Of a stretch of 64,000 nt of DNA, positions 18,401 through 29,800 are shown one piece after another. The notes beneath the pieces are model-generated. The model had not been told where the DNA came from and searched no databases. It saw only the letters and a list, made by a program, of their open reading frames with translations. The number at the start of each line of letters is the position of its first letter. The first letter of the stretch is position 1. The translations under genes and the position numbers were made by a program. The DNA comes from Rhineura floridana (taxonomy: Eukaryota > Chordata > Lepidosauria > Squamata > Rhineuridae), in contig NC_084484.1 of assembly GCF_030035675.1 (NCBI RefSeq), forward strand, positions 186,560,934-186,624,933, read 5' to 3'.

Positions 18401-21045
18401 AGGCTCCCACCTGAACACAAATGCTTCACCAGCTACAGCTGGTAAGACAGTTGCAGCCGTTTCTGGACCGGGATAGCCTGACCACTGTTGTCCATGCACT
18501 GGTAACCTCCAGGCTGGATTACTGTAATGCGCTCTATGTGGGACTGCCCTTGAGGTTGGTCCAGAAGCTGCAGCTGGTGCAAAATGCAGTGGTGTGACTG
18601 CTTACTGGGGTAGGGTTTGGCCAACATGTCACCCCGCTGCTGAAAGAATTGCACTGGCTGCCCATTTGATACGGGGCCAAGTTCTAGTTTTGGTGTACAA
18701 AGCCCTATACAGTTCAGGACCAGGATACCTGAAAGGCCGTCTTACCCCTTATATTCCCAGTTGATCACTGCGCTCTGCAGGTGAGGGCCTCCTGCAGATA
18801 CCATCTCATCAGGAGGTTCATTCTGCACAAAATAGGAAACGGACCTTTAGTGTGGTGGCACCTACCTGTTGGAATTCCCTCCCCTTAAATATTAGACTGG
18901 CACCATCTCTGTTATGTTTTCGGCGCCTTTTGAAGGCCTTCCTCTTTCAACAAGCCTTTTAAGTTGAGACCTTATTCCAGTCTGCATCTGTGTTGGAATT
19001 GCTTTTTAATATATTCTGAAACCTTCTTTTTAAAATGTTTTTAATCTTAGATGTTTTGAAAGCTTTTTAAAAAAGAAATGTTTTCAAAGATGTTTTGTTT
19101 TGCTGGGAGGCAGGGCGGGATATAAATCAAATAATAAATAAATAAATTAATAAGAGGTGGGCTCCTAAATACATGAGTTGGGTACCCCAGAATTGAAAGT
19201 CATTCTGGCCCTTGACAATTGAATTCCAAACTAGCTTGGGACTGAGATACTTCACAGGACTGGTCACACTTTGCCCAGAAGTGAAAATAACTCTTTTCCT
19301 CCCAAGTTTTTTTGCCATTTAAGAGCATTGATGGGCAGACCTCTAAGCCCACGGTTGTATTGAGTAGCAAAATGATCTTCCCACACAAAAATCCACTCCT
19401 TGTTTACCCATACGCTATTCATTTCAGTGGTATAACTTAAGGTGAAATGGAGGGGGAGTAATTTTGCTGCTGCTGTTGAACGTTTAGGAGCCAGAGATCC
19501 TTGCTGCCCTATTGCGATCACCCAGATACCCCTTTGAGCCAAGAGGTGAGGCCCAGTCCCCTTTTAGCTCTGCTGTTTTCCTGCTGGTCTGATCTTTTAC
19601 TCTTTGGCCTTTCCTCTGTTCCCGTCCAGCACCAGGTTGGCAATGCTGAGCAGCAACTTGATGCACTGGAAGAAGCTCTCGACGCTCCCATCGCTGACCA
19701 CCCAGCCACATCAAGTGCTTGCCAGTGACCCCGTGCCCTTCGCAGACTTGCAACAGGTTGGTACGCTGGCTGGGAGAGTGGGCCCCTCTCCCATGGCTGT
19801 AAGGCTCTGTTGTGCACTGCACCATTTCCATGGTGTGATTGCTTGAGTCAGGGTGGGCCTTCCAGGTGGTGTTGGAGTACAACTCCTGTCATCCCTGAGA
19901 TTTGGCCTCGGTAGCTGAGGCTGATGGGAGCTGGAGTCAGGCAGTGCCAGGAGGACCGCCAGTAATTCCCCAGCCCTGCTTTTTAGCTCTAAGTTGAAGT
20001 GGATGGAATGAGCCAGGCACTTGCACCATTCATACTAGTGTGGTGGGCTGGGTCCATTCTAATCAATAGGTTAGATCCCTTTTAAAAAGGGGAGTTGGGT
20101 GGACTCTCCTCTCTGCACGTAAGTATTTATATCCCGCTCTCTCATAAAACACAGCAATATAAAAACATTTTTTTTAAAAAAAAATAAAAGCGGTACAAAA
20201 TGGCTGGCTACTCAGAAATGTTTTAAACAGCTGCAGAGGCCTGTCAGCCCAAAAAAAGTGTTAAAGAGACAGCTGAAAGTCAGAAGTGAGGATGCCTGCT
20301 GAATCTCTGCCGGAAGAGTGTGTTCCACAGCATGGGACTGGTGACACCAAATGCCCAACCTTGGCTGCTTATGTCGCATTGTATATCTTGCTCCAATCTT
20401 AAGATGATGATTTATTGAATGTATATCCTGCCCTCTCCCCCCTGAAGGAGCCCGTGGTGGAAAATATAAACAAAATAATTTAACAAGAAAAAGAAAAGCA
20501 TACTAAAACCAGATCAAAACACCATTAAAATTGAAAACATTCTTAAACATAGTTAAAGATATTGTAAAACACAGCTTAAAAACATTCTTTCGTCAGGGAT
20601 CTTCAGGTTGCCAGGAACAGTCCTTTTGAGCCATCAGATGCCTGCCTGGCTTTAACAGGAATGTTTTCAAATTTCCACATGTACTGGCTGGGGCTGGTGG
20701 GAGTTGTGGCACAGACTATCTGGGGGAGGGCGCTGGGTTGGCAAAGGGTGAAGAGAGGCGCAGTTACTAGTAAACCTTTGAATAAGTTGCATAAGTTTGT
20801 GGGGTCTTAAAACTTCTGCCTGGTGCCATGCCTTGTTTTCCCCCTCAAGGGGCTTTTCTGCGATTCACCAGGCACACAAAGAGAGTGGTGGGCCAGCTTG
20901 GAGATGTTCTTGCGAAGCCCCTCTTCCTTTCTCTCCCCCCCTCCCTGCCCAGGTCTCCCGGATAGCTGCATATGCCTACAGCGCCCTCTCCCAGATCCGA
21001 GTGGATGCGAAAGAAGAACTGGTTGTACAGTTTGGGATCCCCTGA
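8993..21045 (+). CDS. LAMTOR1: LAMTOR1 (p18), Ragulator scaffold; five coding exons (span includes introns)
   Basis: Encodes the membrane-anchored scaffold of the Ragulator complex, which holds LAMTOR2-5 and the Rag GTPases on late endosomes and lysosomes for amino-acid activation of mTORC1. The joined exons give 161 aa, the usual vertebrate length, with every phase matching. The N-terminus [10 protein letters not shown] supplies Gly2 for myristoylation and Cys3/Cys4 for palmitoylation. E17-S-K-P-L21-L22 fits an acidic dileucine sorting signal. The conserved core ([18 protein letters not shown], then NIIDVSAAD), the helical middle ([10 protein letters not shown]) and the C-terminus ([14 protein letters not shown]) are near-identical to mammalian p18. 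Residue 63 is Ile where human has Ser, and human Lys20 is replaced by Pro with a Lys at 19. The gene converges on LRRC51, as in mammals. Confidence 0.97.
13060..13186. mobile_element. hAT-like palindromic MITE with 8-bp target-site duplication
   Basis: The element begins CAG and ends CTG. Its inner arms 'aaactcccatcagcccc' and 'gatgggagatgtagttc' are inverted copies. The flanking octamers CTCTGTAG and CTCTACAG differ by two transitions. That fits an old 8-bp duplication, the size made by hAT transposases. It has no coding capacity. Confidence 0.75.
13330..13745 (+). repeat. BovB-tailed element (Sauria-SINE-like)
   Basis: The 3' part reads 'gaggaaggcaatggtaaacc', 'ttaccatgaaaaccctgtg', 'cagatggccctcagc', 'catagggtcgccataagtcg' and a CAA-rich end. 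This is the BovB-derived tail shared with Sauria-type SINEs. The 5' part (13,330-13,500) is not clearly tRNA-like, so this could also be a BovB 3' UTR. Confidence 0.6.
14435..14668 (+). mobile_element. L2-clade LINE ORF2 C-terminal fragment, sense
   Basis: It carries an L2-type C-terminus: a '[19 protein letters not shown]' peptide, then, in the same frame, '[17 protein letters not shown]'. This corresponds to the 'FSVAAPxLWNSLP' signature seen in better copies. The 3' UTR is missing. Confidence 0.75.
15832..16065 (+). repeat. tRNA-derived SINE (type B) with LINE-like tail
   Basis: The head has an A-box-like 'taatggttagggagctgg' and a perfect B box GGTTCGAATCC (15,884-15,894). The body ('actcagccatgaagatcact', 'cctacctcacaaggttattg', 'gtgaggataaaatgg') and the tail ('caccttgagctccttggagg', 'aaaggtgcatataaatg', AATAAA repeats) follow. 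Antisense copies lie at 39,345-39,500 and 53,495-53,640. Confidence 0.85.
16160..16292 (+). repeat. tRNA-derived SINE (type A), sense
   Basis: The tRNA-like head ('cagtggaagagcacctgctt', 'tgcatgcagaaggccc', degenerate B box) is followed by 'gcatctctaggtaggactgg' and 'accctggagagacgctacc'. It is truncated after 'cagtcagtgcata'. Confidence 0.8.
16938..17083 (+). CDS. LAMTOR1: LAMTOR1 coding exon 2 (residues 15-62 and part of 63)
   Basis: The acceptor is ...attccag. The exon encodes the segment from GEESKPLL through [18 protein letters not shown]. It ends with the first two bases of codon 63 (AT) before GTGCGT. The last exon base is T rather than the usual G, which both weakens the donor and turns the expected Ser63 into Ile. 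Confidence 0.95.
17146..17284. mobile_element. hAT-like palindromic MITE in LAMTOR1 intron 2
   Basis: A near-perfect inverted repeat. The left arm begins CAACGTTCCCCAACCTGG and the right arm ends CAGGTTGGGGAAGGCTG. Arms of about 55 bp flank a loop around 'catatggcttatg'. The flanking octamers ACTAAAAG and ACCTAAAG match at 6 of 8 positions, consistent with a hAT duplication. The right arm contains GGGAGTTGTAGT (17,236-17,247). Confidence 0.8.
17725..17890 (-). mobile_element. L2-clade LINE 3' tail, antisense
   Basis: 'aaatcccgcccttcctctg', 'ggtggcaaacgcat' and AT-rich 3' UTR blocks. It is an older, diverged L2 end within LAMTOR1 intron 2. Confidence 0.6.
18000..18077 (+). CDS. LAMTOR1: LAMTOR1 coding exon 3 (residues 63-89, both ends split)
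   Basis: The acceptor is ttcttgcag. The exon encodes [18 protein letters not shown] and MDRARQY and ends at AG|GTACGC. Human has the same intron positions and sequence, apart from one residue. Confidence 0.97.
18117..18245 (-). mobile_element. L2-clade LINE 3' end, antisense
   Basis: (TTTA)n is followed by 'tatatcccgcccttcctccc' and 'agcaggagcccagggcggc'. It faces the sense L2 at 18,425-19,155, giving an inverted pair within LAMTOR1 intron 3. Confidence 0.85.
18425..19155 (+). mobile_element. L2-clade LINE ORF2 C-terminus plus 3' UTR, sense
   Basis: Translated in its own frame it reads '[19 protein letters not shown]', '[11 protein letters not shown]', '[13 protein letters not shown]' and then the 3' UTR. 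It ends with 'gggcgggatataaatcaaat' and an (AAAT)n tail. Several in-frame stops are present, so it is inactive. Confidence 0.9.
19630..19756 (+). CDS. LAMTOR1: LAMTOR1 coding exon 4 (residues 89-131)
   Basis: The acceptor is cccgtccag. The exon encodes [18 protein letters not shown], then the proline-rich linker [19 protein letters not shown] and FADLQQ, and ends in phase 0 at CAG|GTTGGT. Confidence 0.97.
19858..19958. mobile_element. hAT-like MITE remnant in LAMTOR1 intron 4
   Basis: 'ttccaggtggtgttggagt' and 'acaactcccgtcatccctga' differ from the consensus arm at a few positions. The other arm is 'ctgatgggagctggagtcag' with 'ggcagtgccaggagg'. Confidence 0.6.
20115..20370 (-). mobile_element. 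L2-like LINE 3' region, antisense
   Basis: 'tatttatatcccgctctctc', then AT-rich sequence, then 'tgccggaagagtgtgttcc' and 'acagcatgggactggtgaca'. This is the inverted 'LWNSLP' region seen in related copies. It is diverged. Confidence 0.6.
20400..20650 (-). mobile_element. L2-like LINE 3' region, antisense
   Basis: 'gaatgtatatcctgccctct', 'gaaggagcccgtggtgg' and a long A-rich 3' UTR with 'aaaccagatcaaaacacc'. It is an older relative of the main family. Confidence 0.55.
20953..21045 (+). CDS. LAMTOR1: LAMTOR1 coding exon 5 (residues 132-161, stop)
   Basis: The acceptor is tgcccag. The exon encodes [16 protein letters not shown] and [14 protein letters not shown], then TGA. The C-terminus is identical to that of mammalian p18. 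Confidence 0.97.
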   Translation, partial: VSRIAAYAYSALSQIRVDAKEELVVQFGIP

Positions 21046-21870
21046 TGGCTGCTTTTCATTCATCTTCATATATATATATTTTACCCCTCATCTTCCTCTC
21101 TTTCCTCACCACAATTGGCTTGTCACCACAGTGGGACTTGTACAGATATTGACAATACACTGAATTCCCTACAACTTGCCACAGAGACAGTAACCTATGG
21201 ATTGCCACCTTCCCCTTCACCCCCCCCCGAGGGGCTGATCCTACCCACACGTCTCCCCTCTTCCTACTCCTGCTTTTTCGTGTGTGTTGGGGTCATGTTT
21301 GGGCAAGCCAGCACATGAATGGAGGAGTGGGAGAGGGGGCAAGCCCTGAACACTAAGCTCAGCTCCTAAAGAAGTGTGGCTCTTTGGGCCAAAGTGGATG
21401 CCAGCGGGAAGCCTGTAGCCCACAGCTGTGTGTATTGGGGGGGGGGAGAGGGGCAGCTGTGATGGTTTCCTTCATTCACTTTTTTCCCTGTTAAGGCTCT
21501 CAAATTCTGACCGGTGGGAGTGGGAGGGGGTAAGGAGGAAGAGGAGTTGCCATGTGGGCGGCTGCTTGTCGCTTCCCACTTGGGTTTCCCTGCATCGCTT
21601 GCCCTTTGCTGCCAGCACGTGTGGGGTATTTTTTAGGATTGGCGGGTGGAAGAGCCAGTGCAGAGTGCGTTGGATCTTCTTTTTTTAAAAAAAGGGAGGA
21701 TGCAGCACAATAGTTGAAGAGCAACTTGCTGGGGGTGAGTGGGAGGCAGCAGTCCCTCTTCCTGGGGTCTCACCCTCCACTCTCTTTTACATGGCTGAAC
21801 GGTCATCTTGTTTTAATTTTTGTTAATTTTTTTTTGCTGAAGTAGATTAAAATATAAATACATTCATCCA
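21046..21870 (+). other. LAMTOR1: LAMTOR1 3' UTR with poly(A) signal
   Basis: About 0.8 kb after the stop there is an ATTAAA signal at 21,846-21,851, the first convincing one downstream. The UTR includes an (AT)n run near 21,070 and several G/C homopolymer runs. The exact cleavage site is not determined. Confidence 0.7.
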
Positions 21871-23640
21871 AGCAGAAGGCTCTTCTTTTTGTTGGTTCTG
21901 TAAGGGGCAAGGGGAGGGCACAGTTGTCTTTGGGATCCCTGGAAGGATTGCAGGGACGGCACTGCCTCGGAAGTGCCTTGTGGATGGTGGGGTTGGCAAC
22001 AGAGTCCACGTGGCGGCCGGATGCCAGGCAGCTTGCCCTCCCCTGCCTCCTTGCTCTGCCCTGAAGTCCAGCCAGAGGAGCGACACCCCTTCATTGGCCA
22101 AGTAGGCACATTCCCCAAGCCCCAAGGATTTGCAAATGCTGCTCTGCTCTTTGGGAGGATTGTTGCTCCAGCTGTTCTTGCGGGGGGGGGGGTTGTGATG
22201 TTGTTGCCTTCTCAGGCTCAGTGCAGTTGCAGTGACCCTCTGTGCCCCCGACCTCAGCTCCAATCTGGAGAGGAAAGCAGGTGCTCCTCATCACCGTTAG
22301 GCCAAAGGGCAATGAATGACTTGGCAAGTGAGTGGGTGTGTGGGCTGCTGCCTGGGTTGCCACATGCGGACTTGGAGGGAGATTAGCCGGCAGCCCTAGT
22401 GTAAGGCAAGGCAAGGCAAGGCGACTGAACCTGGGTACTGTTCCAAGGTCAGCAGAACCAGAGAGCTGACCATTTGGGCAAGTTTTTGTTGGATGAGAAG
22501 TCTGTGAATGCCAGTGAAAATACATAACGGTGCACACAACCCACTGGCTGCACAAACGTCACCGAAAGGGTGTTGTGGGAGCCGTACAAGGAACATAAAG
22601 CTGCTTTATAGCATCTCTTCAGTCCAGCATTGACCAGGAGCAGTTCTGCCGGGGTATCTGGCAGAGAGAGGTCTTTCCTGTCATTTACTGGGAGTTTGAA
22701 ATGCTAAGGATTGGATTTGAGGCTTCCTGCATGCAAAGCCTGTGCTCTGGCAGGGAGGGTGAGGGGCAGCCATTTTCCTGCTGCATTCCCTGGTGGGAAA
22801 CTGTCAGAACAGGAGCCACAGCTGGGGGTGGTGAGGGACAACCACTTGCTTGCAAAAGGCTTCCGAAATTAAGCAGAGGGCAACATGCTGCCTGCCCCTG
22901 CACTAAACTAGTGCAGAAAAAAGTGGGCCTGACAGCTCCTTTCCTGCTGATTTAGATGCAGGTGGCAAGGGGCTGTGGCCTTTTTTTGGCCTCTACTTCA
23001 AAACTGTCTTAGGATGGCTCTATGGTAGCGCTGCTGCCTCTTGGTGTAGGTGTCAAATCCATGTGGTAACCAGGATAAACAATATATAGATTGTGGCAAT
23101 TCTGTTTTGTAATGGTGAAATAGGATAACCCCGAGCCGTGGGGTGGGGTGGGGCAGGTGCTGTGAAAAGTAAGCCTTATTCCTCCCTTTACTTGGTCATT
23201 CAGGGGGGTCTCTTCTGTCCCTGCCCTCCCCAACAGTTTTTTTCAAAAGTGACCCAGGGTTTAATTGGGTGCTTGCCTCCCCTACTTCCTGTGTAAGCAA
23301 CCAGGTGATGCACGGGCTTTGGTTCCCAATTGTGAACACCAAGTGTTTTCCCAATTTGTGTGGCAGATGCAGATACGTTTATTGGGGGGCAGGGAATCTG
23401 TGGCCCTCCAGATGTTGGACCACAACTCCCATCATCCATGCTAGCTGGGGCTCTTACCAGCTGGAACATCTGGGGGCCCACAGGTTCCCCACCCATGATG
23501 TATCTCCGTACGCAAGAAGGCTAAGGCTGTTTGGCACATCTACGTTACAGAGAAACTGCTCAAAGTGCTGCTCACCCGGAGCGCGCTCCCCTCCACAAGT
23601 GGGCCTCTGGCTCTTGTTGCCATCCACACTCTGCCATGCA
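21871..23640. other. Tail-to-tail intergenic space between LAMTOR1 and LRRC51
   Basis: About 1.8 kb. It contains a degraded antisense type A SINE at about 22,595-22,750 and a hAT MITE at about 23,390-23,497 ('gtggccctccagatgttgga' facing 'acatctgggggcccacagg'). A short 'caagg' tandem run lies near 22,405. I saw no coding exon. Confidence 0.6.
23390..23497. mobile_element. hAT-like palindromic MITE
   Basis: The arms 'ctgtggccctccagatgttg' and 'ggaacatctgggggcccaca' are inverted around 'cccatcatccatgctagc'. It is a shortened family member; no clear target-site duplication. Confidence 0.65.
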
Positions 23641-23655
23641 AGGCTGTTCTAATGC

Positions 23656-23661
23656 TTTATT
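23656..23661 (-). terminator. LRRC51: LRRC51 poly(A) signal
   Basis: AATAAA on the minus strand about 70 bp after the stop codon implies a very short 3' UTR. Confidence 0.7.
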
Positions 23662-23730
23662 CCTAAATGAGGGTGCAGATGGCAAAAGCCCCCTCTCCCT
23701 GCCAATGGGGGAAGCAGAGGGGCATGGTGT

Positions 23731-23872
23731 TCAATAGTCATCCCGTCTCTTCCGGACCACCTTGGGCTTGATGTTCATCCGTCTCCATACGGCAGCCGTC
23801 GTGCGGTCAAGCTTTGTGACGCCGCTGAAGTCGAAGGACTTCAAGTTGGGCAAGGTAGACAGAACGTAGCTC
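23731..23872 (-). CDS. LRRC51: LRRC51 last coding exon (residues 147-193, stop)
   Basis: The acceptor is tgtaacag on the minus strand. The exon encodes [20 protein letters not shown] followed by [19 protein letters not shown] and RKRRDDY, then TGA. Confidence 0.96.
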
Positions 23873-26800
23873 CTGTTACAGAGAGGGCACAGAGCCACAG
23901 TCATTTCTGCTCCAAGCCTGGGCAGCGGGTGCGAGTTCTTTCTCCCACACAATGGCAAGAGGAAACAGCAAGTGAGACCCGCTGCCAAGATCTGGTGATT
24001 CACAAGCCACCTTGTGACACTGCAAGCCAGTTAACCCTCTCACTTTGGGTCCTGCCCCTTGGACTAACCTAAGCAGACCTGTGTTTATCCAGCACAATGG
24101 TGGTAGTGGGGTGGACCCCTCCCTGCCTCCCACCAACGAAAGGCAAAGGGGCAGCCATCCTAGTGCTTGTAAATGCATTGCACAACTAGAGCAGCTGCTT
24201 GTCCTACCCTGAAAAGCTCTACTGCCACTTCAGGGTACTAAAAAGGGGGAAGTATGACACTATGATGGCTGCTGGGCTAGCTGCAGGATGAAGGAATGTG
24301 AGGGTCACCCAAGACCCCAGGCCAAGTCACTGACAATTCCTATGGAGAGGTGGCAGGATGGGGAAGCTCTTCCTACACTTGGTTTCTCTCAAAGGGAAAA
24401 CAGCTGGCTTTCAAAAAAAGGAAAAGGCTTCATACTCTTTTTTTTTTAAAGAATCAAGAGCGCCCCCAATATAAACAGCCAGTTTGGACATGAAGGGCCA
24501 ACAGTCAGATTATGGGAACTAACACAGCTGTATCTGGAGGGCCACAGGTTCCTGATTGCCGATCTAGACTCGTGTCCTGAAGAGGATTAGAAGCACCATG
24601 AAGACGGGGCAAAAAACACATGGCTGATGGCTATCCTGTTGAAAGGGCTGAGGAAGACGGATGAATGATTTTGGAGGGTGTCCAAACAGAATATGATGAC
24701 ATACACATGCCCCTCTCTTGGAAATGGAAGAGATTTCCCCATCTAGTTTGGATTTCTGGAGTTCTTTCCTTGGAATCCCTATTGATCTCATTACGGTGAA
24801 TATTGCCCTTTTGCTAGATACCTGATATATGCTTGTTTTTCATAAGCAAAGTGCAGCTGTTGGGCCATCCTTGAAGACAGCCTGTTTTCCTCCTCCCATT
24901 TGGGAACACTTAGGAGCATTCTCCTAACAGGCTTGAGTAGGCAGTTCAAGATGGGTAGAGGCTGTGAGGGCTTGTTTTTGCTCAAGAGAACTTGCTCTGT
25001 GCCAGATCAGATGACATGGCTGATACACGTGCTCCAAACAAGGGCTGAGGTCCACATCCCCTCCCTGTTCTCCACTCCCCCCATTTAAGAACACAGAAAG
25101 CTGCCTTATGTGGAGTCTACCTCAGTACTGTCTACACCAACTGGCAGTGGGTCTCCAGGGCTTCAGACAGGAGTCTCTCAGCGTTCTACCAGGAGATGCT
25201 GGGGATTGCACCTGGAACCTTCTGCATGCAAGGCAGATGTTCTGCCACCATCTGCTCCCTTTACATACGCCTCTGCTATCCTGGCCCCTGTGTTTGCAAA
25301 CCTGTCTGATTCCTTGGGTTGCAAACTTTAATTGACTAGTTGGATGTCTGCATCTGTGTTAGAATTGCTTTTCATATGTTTTCTTTAATAATATGTTGAC
25401 TTTTAAAAAAGATGTTTTTAAAGCTTTTTAAAAAATGTTTTTAATGTTTTATTTTAATGTATTTTGAGGTCTTTTTATGATGTTTTAAAGTGTTTTTAGT
25501 GTTTCTGTTTGCTGCCCTGGGCTCCTGCTGGGAGGAAGGGCGGGATATAAATCAAATCATAATAATAAATCAAACATTAATAATGTATCAATCTAATCCC
25601 CTCCCAAAATCCTTTAAATAAACTAAGGTGGTGCCTTGATTAAATCAAGGATTTTTTAAGTGACAAACTATACCTGGCAAAGCACACTTCTCTCTGACAG
25701 GCAAGAATGCCTCTTCTAAGATTATACATGCACGTGTGTATAGCAGGCATCATGTAAGAACAAAGCCTGCTTTTTGTTTTGTATTTTTGAACAATAATTT
25801 TCACTCTGCATGCAAATTTAATTGACTAAAGAAATCTTTTGCTTATTCAAATAGATTTTAGGTGAATGACAACCATACTAATTTCTTATTTTGCATAACT
25901 GCTTCTCTTAATCAAGGGGAGGGCCAAGGAGCTCTGCTAGCTAGTGCGTTTTGCCACCAACCACCTTATGCAGAGTGTGTGTGCGTGCGTGTGTGCGTGT
26001 ATATGCACACACCCCCTTCTGAGTTCTCACCAGGTCCTCTCTACCTACTTCACTGGTGCAACCAAAAGGGCTAGAAACATTTTTATAGGGCTGCACCGTT
26101 TATCCTATTGATCATTAATAAATTAGAAACATTTTGATTTAAAAAGGGTCTCCCATATAATGAAAGTTTAAACTTATACTAAAATAGTTTTAAAGTTGTA
26201 AGTATTTATTTAAACAGAAGAGGGGATGTGCCACCTTAGAAGAAGCTTTTTTCTGTGTACCTGTTTTACCAGCTAAAAAGAAAATAACTTTTTCTATAGA
26301 ATTATTGTTTCTCATACACAAGTTTATGCAGATCTAATAAGTTAATTGATTAGCCAACTAAAGTTCTACAGATGTGAATGTTTGGGGGGGGAAGCAGAAA
26401 AAGTTGGGGGGGGATCCTCCCCCTCCATATTTTTCCAGGGTTTCCCCCCAAAACCTTCATATTAACTAGCACAGTTTTCTTTAATCAGGTAAGAGCCTTG
26501 GTGTGGAGGCCTTTTTATGATAATGGGGACTGTGCAGTCAAGACAACAGTCTGCTTCTGGTGAGGTGTGCTGTATGACCCCCACACACTGCCTCTGTTCT
26601 CTGGGACCATTTTTGGTGTTTACCTGTAGCCCTTCTCCTCTTCAATGGGGTTGCCGTGCAGCGTTAGGCTGCGCAGGTGTGGAAGCACAGCCAGTTTGTC
26701 GACTTCAGACAGCTGCTGAATAGCGTTCCCATGAAGGTTGAGGTTGTGAAGGTTGTAGTAGGTGGTCAGCACCTGGGGAGAGACCAGCAAGCAGCGGACT

Positions 26801-29800
26801 TAGAAAAGCCACAAAGAAAGAGGGAAGGGCCATTGTAGCTGAGTGGCAGAGCATCTGCTTTGCATGCAGAAGGTCCTAGGTGGTGGTGGTTATTATTGAT
26901 TAAATTTATATCCCACACGTCCTCTCAGAAGCAGCCCAAGGACGGCCAACAAACGACAAAGCACATCTATAAAACCTCTTTAATTTTTTAAAAAAAAGAA
27001 ACCTTCAAAAACATCTTAAAAAGCAATTCCAACACAGAAGCAAACTGGGATAAGGTCTCTACTTAAGAGGCTTGTTGAAAGCAGAAGGTCTTCAATAGGC
27101 GCTGAAAAGATAAGAGATGGCACCTGTAATATTTAAGGGGAGGGAATTCCACAGGGTAGGTGCTGCCGCACTAAAGGTCCGTTTCCTATATTGCACAGAA
27201 CGAACCTCCTGATAAGATGGTATCTGCAGGAGGCCCTCACCTGCACAGCACAGTGATCGACTGGGCATATATGGGGTAAGACGGTCTTTCAGGTATCCTG
27301 GTCCTGAGCTGTATAGGGCTTTGTACACCAAAACTAGAACCTTGAACTTGGCCCAGTAGCAAATGGGCAGCCAGTGCAATTCTTTCAGCAGCGGGGTGAC
27401 ATGCTGGCAATACCCTGCTCCAGTGAGCAGTCTTGCAGCTGCATTTTGCACCAGCTGCAGCTTCCGGATCAACCTCAAGGGCAGCCCCACATAGAGCGCA
27501 TTACAGTAATCCAGCCCGGAGGTTGCCAGTGCATGGACAACTGTAGAGAGGCCGCAGCTGTCTTACCAGCCGAAGTTGCTAAAAGGCACTCCTAGGCAGA
27601 GGTCACCTGGGCCTCTAGCGACCAAGATGGATCCAGGAGCACCCCCAGACTACAGACCTGCTCTTTCAGAGGGAGTACGAGCCCATCCAAAGCAGGCAAC
27701 TGACCAATTACCCAGACTCTCGAACCACAGGGTTCAATTTCCAGGTTGGGCAGGGAAGTTTCCCTCCCTGAAGCCAGTCAGGGTCAACAGTGGTCTGAAC
27801 TGGCATTTGGCAGCGTCCTCTGTCCAGGTGCTGCGTTCTGCAGAGATCGCTACTGATTTCCACATTCCACCTCTCCTCTGCAAGAACTCTAGCACCCAAT
27901 GAATGCAGGTTGCCCCAGTTAGCATGGTGGTAGCTCCCCCCCCCCGAACTTATCTGATGGTCACGATGATGCATCACTGTGCTTTGTGGCGTAACCACTA
28001 ATCTTTTTATGAAGTCCAGGGAACAGTCTACGGTACCGGGTCAATGTTGGCCAGGTCATTGAAGGAGAGATCAATCCAGTAGATATCATCGGGATACTCC
28101 AGCAGCTTTGCCATGATGTCTGTGAAGTCAGTCAACTCGCCAAGTGTGTTGTTGTTGAGCCAGATGGCCTGGGTCAGCAGCCGCCCCCCCTCTGACCGCT
28201 TGATGGGCTTTAAACCGGGGCGTGGCTCCTCAGTTAGCATGTCTGGTGAGGAAAGCGCAACAGGGAAGTGAGGAGAGTGCATCATGGATTGGGGAAAACA
28301 GCGGCGGAAAGGAGCGCAGGGGAGGTGTGTGGGTGGGTTTAAGGCCACGCTTAGGCTGTGGCTTGCATAATGCGTGGCCCGGTTGTAGCAAAGACCTGCT
28401 GGAGCTAGTGAAACAACACAGTCCCTTTGAACACATGCAGAGTACATTTCCCTCACCACTTTGCAAGCCTCTGGCTGCTCGTCACATTTGTAGACCAATT
28501 TGCTTCCTAACGCATCTGCCCCCTTTCTGATGTTCCAGATTGCCTTGATTTGGAAAGTGACTCTAGTGGGGTGCTTGCTCTCCTCACATATGCTCCCCTT
28601 TCTGAAAGGGGGGGCCAAGCTTGTCTCCACTTCTTCCTGGATGTGATTTAATGTTGTTGTTGTTGTTATGTGCCTTCAAGTCAATTACAACATACTGCGA
28701 CCCTATGAATCAGGGACCTCCAAGAGCATCTGTCATGAACCACCCTGTTCAGATGTTGTAAGTTCAGGTCTGTGGCTTCCTTTATGGAATCAATCTATCT
28801 CTTGTTTGGCCTTCCTCTTTTTCTGCTCCCTTCTATTTTCCCCAGCATTATGATCTTTTTTAGTAAATCATGTCTTCTCATTATGTGTCCAAAGTATGAT
28901 AATCTCAGTTTCATCATTTTAGCTTCTAGTGACAGTTCTGGTTTAATTTGTTCTAACACCCAATTATTTGTTTTTCACAGTCCATAGTATCCGCAAAGCT
29001 TTCCTCCAACACCATATTTCAAATGAGTTGATTTTTCTCTGATCCGCTTTTTTCAGTGTCCAACTTTCATATCCATACAGAGTCTGAATGATCCTGACTT
29101 TAGTGTTCAGGGATACATCTTTGCATTTGAGGACCTTTTCTAGTTCTCTCATAGCTGCCCTCCTCAGTCCTAGCCTTCTTCTGATTTCTTGACTATTGTC
29201 TCCTTTTTGGTTAATGACTGTGCTGAGGTATTGATAATCCTTGACAAGTTCAATGTCCTCATTGTCAACTTTAAATGTAGAGGAACAAATTCCCGAATGT
29301 GCAGAACCCATCCAGCAACTCATCCGAAGAGAAACTGGACCAGGATGTACATCTACACAATGGCCTGTTCTCCTCTTTGTTCATAATCCCTGGCGCCTTA
29401 GGGCTGCCTGAGTGTGCAGAAACAACCCTTCCGTACACTACAGGTTGAAGCCAGGGCTGAACAGCATTCCCTGCAGTGGATGTCTGGTGTGTGAAAGCTC
29501 ACAAGAGGTGTGTGTGTGTATGTCCTATGCTGACATCGGTTTGCAATGTGTGTACACATTAAAACTAATGCGTGAAGTTAGGCTGAGACCACTTAAATTG
29601 GACATAAGCAGGAATTCATGGAGGGGTAACTGGAATCTTACCTCAGCATCAATTAAGGACACGTGCTACTTACCTCTGGCCAAAACTAATTTCACGTGGG
29701 GGGCAAGGGGGGAAGGGGAGCCACAAATACAGCTCCTAAACTCTGCTGTCTGTTCTGCTTAACTTGACATTTTTCTGGTTTGATCAGCTTGCCAATGCTT

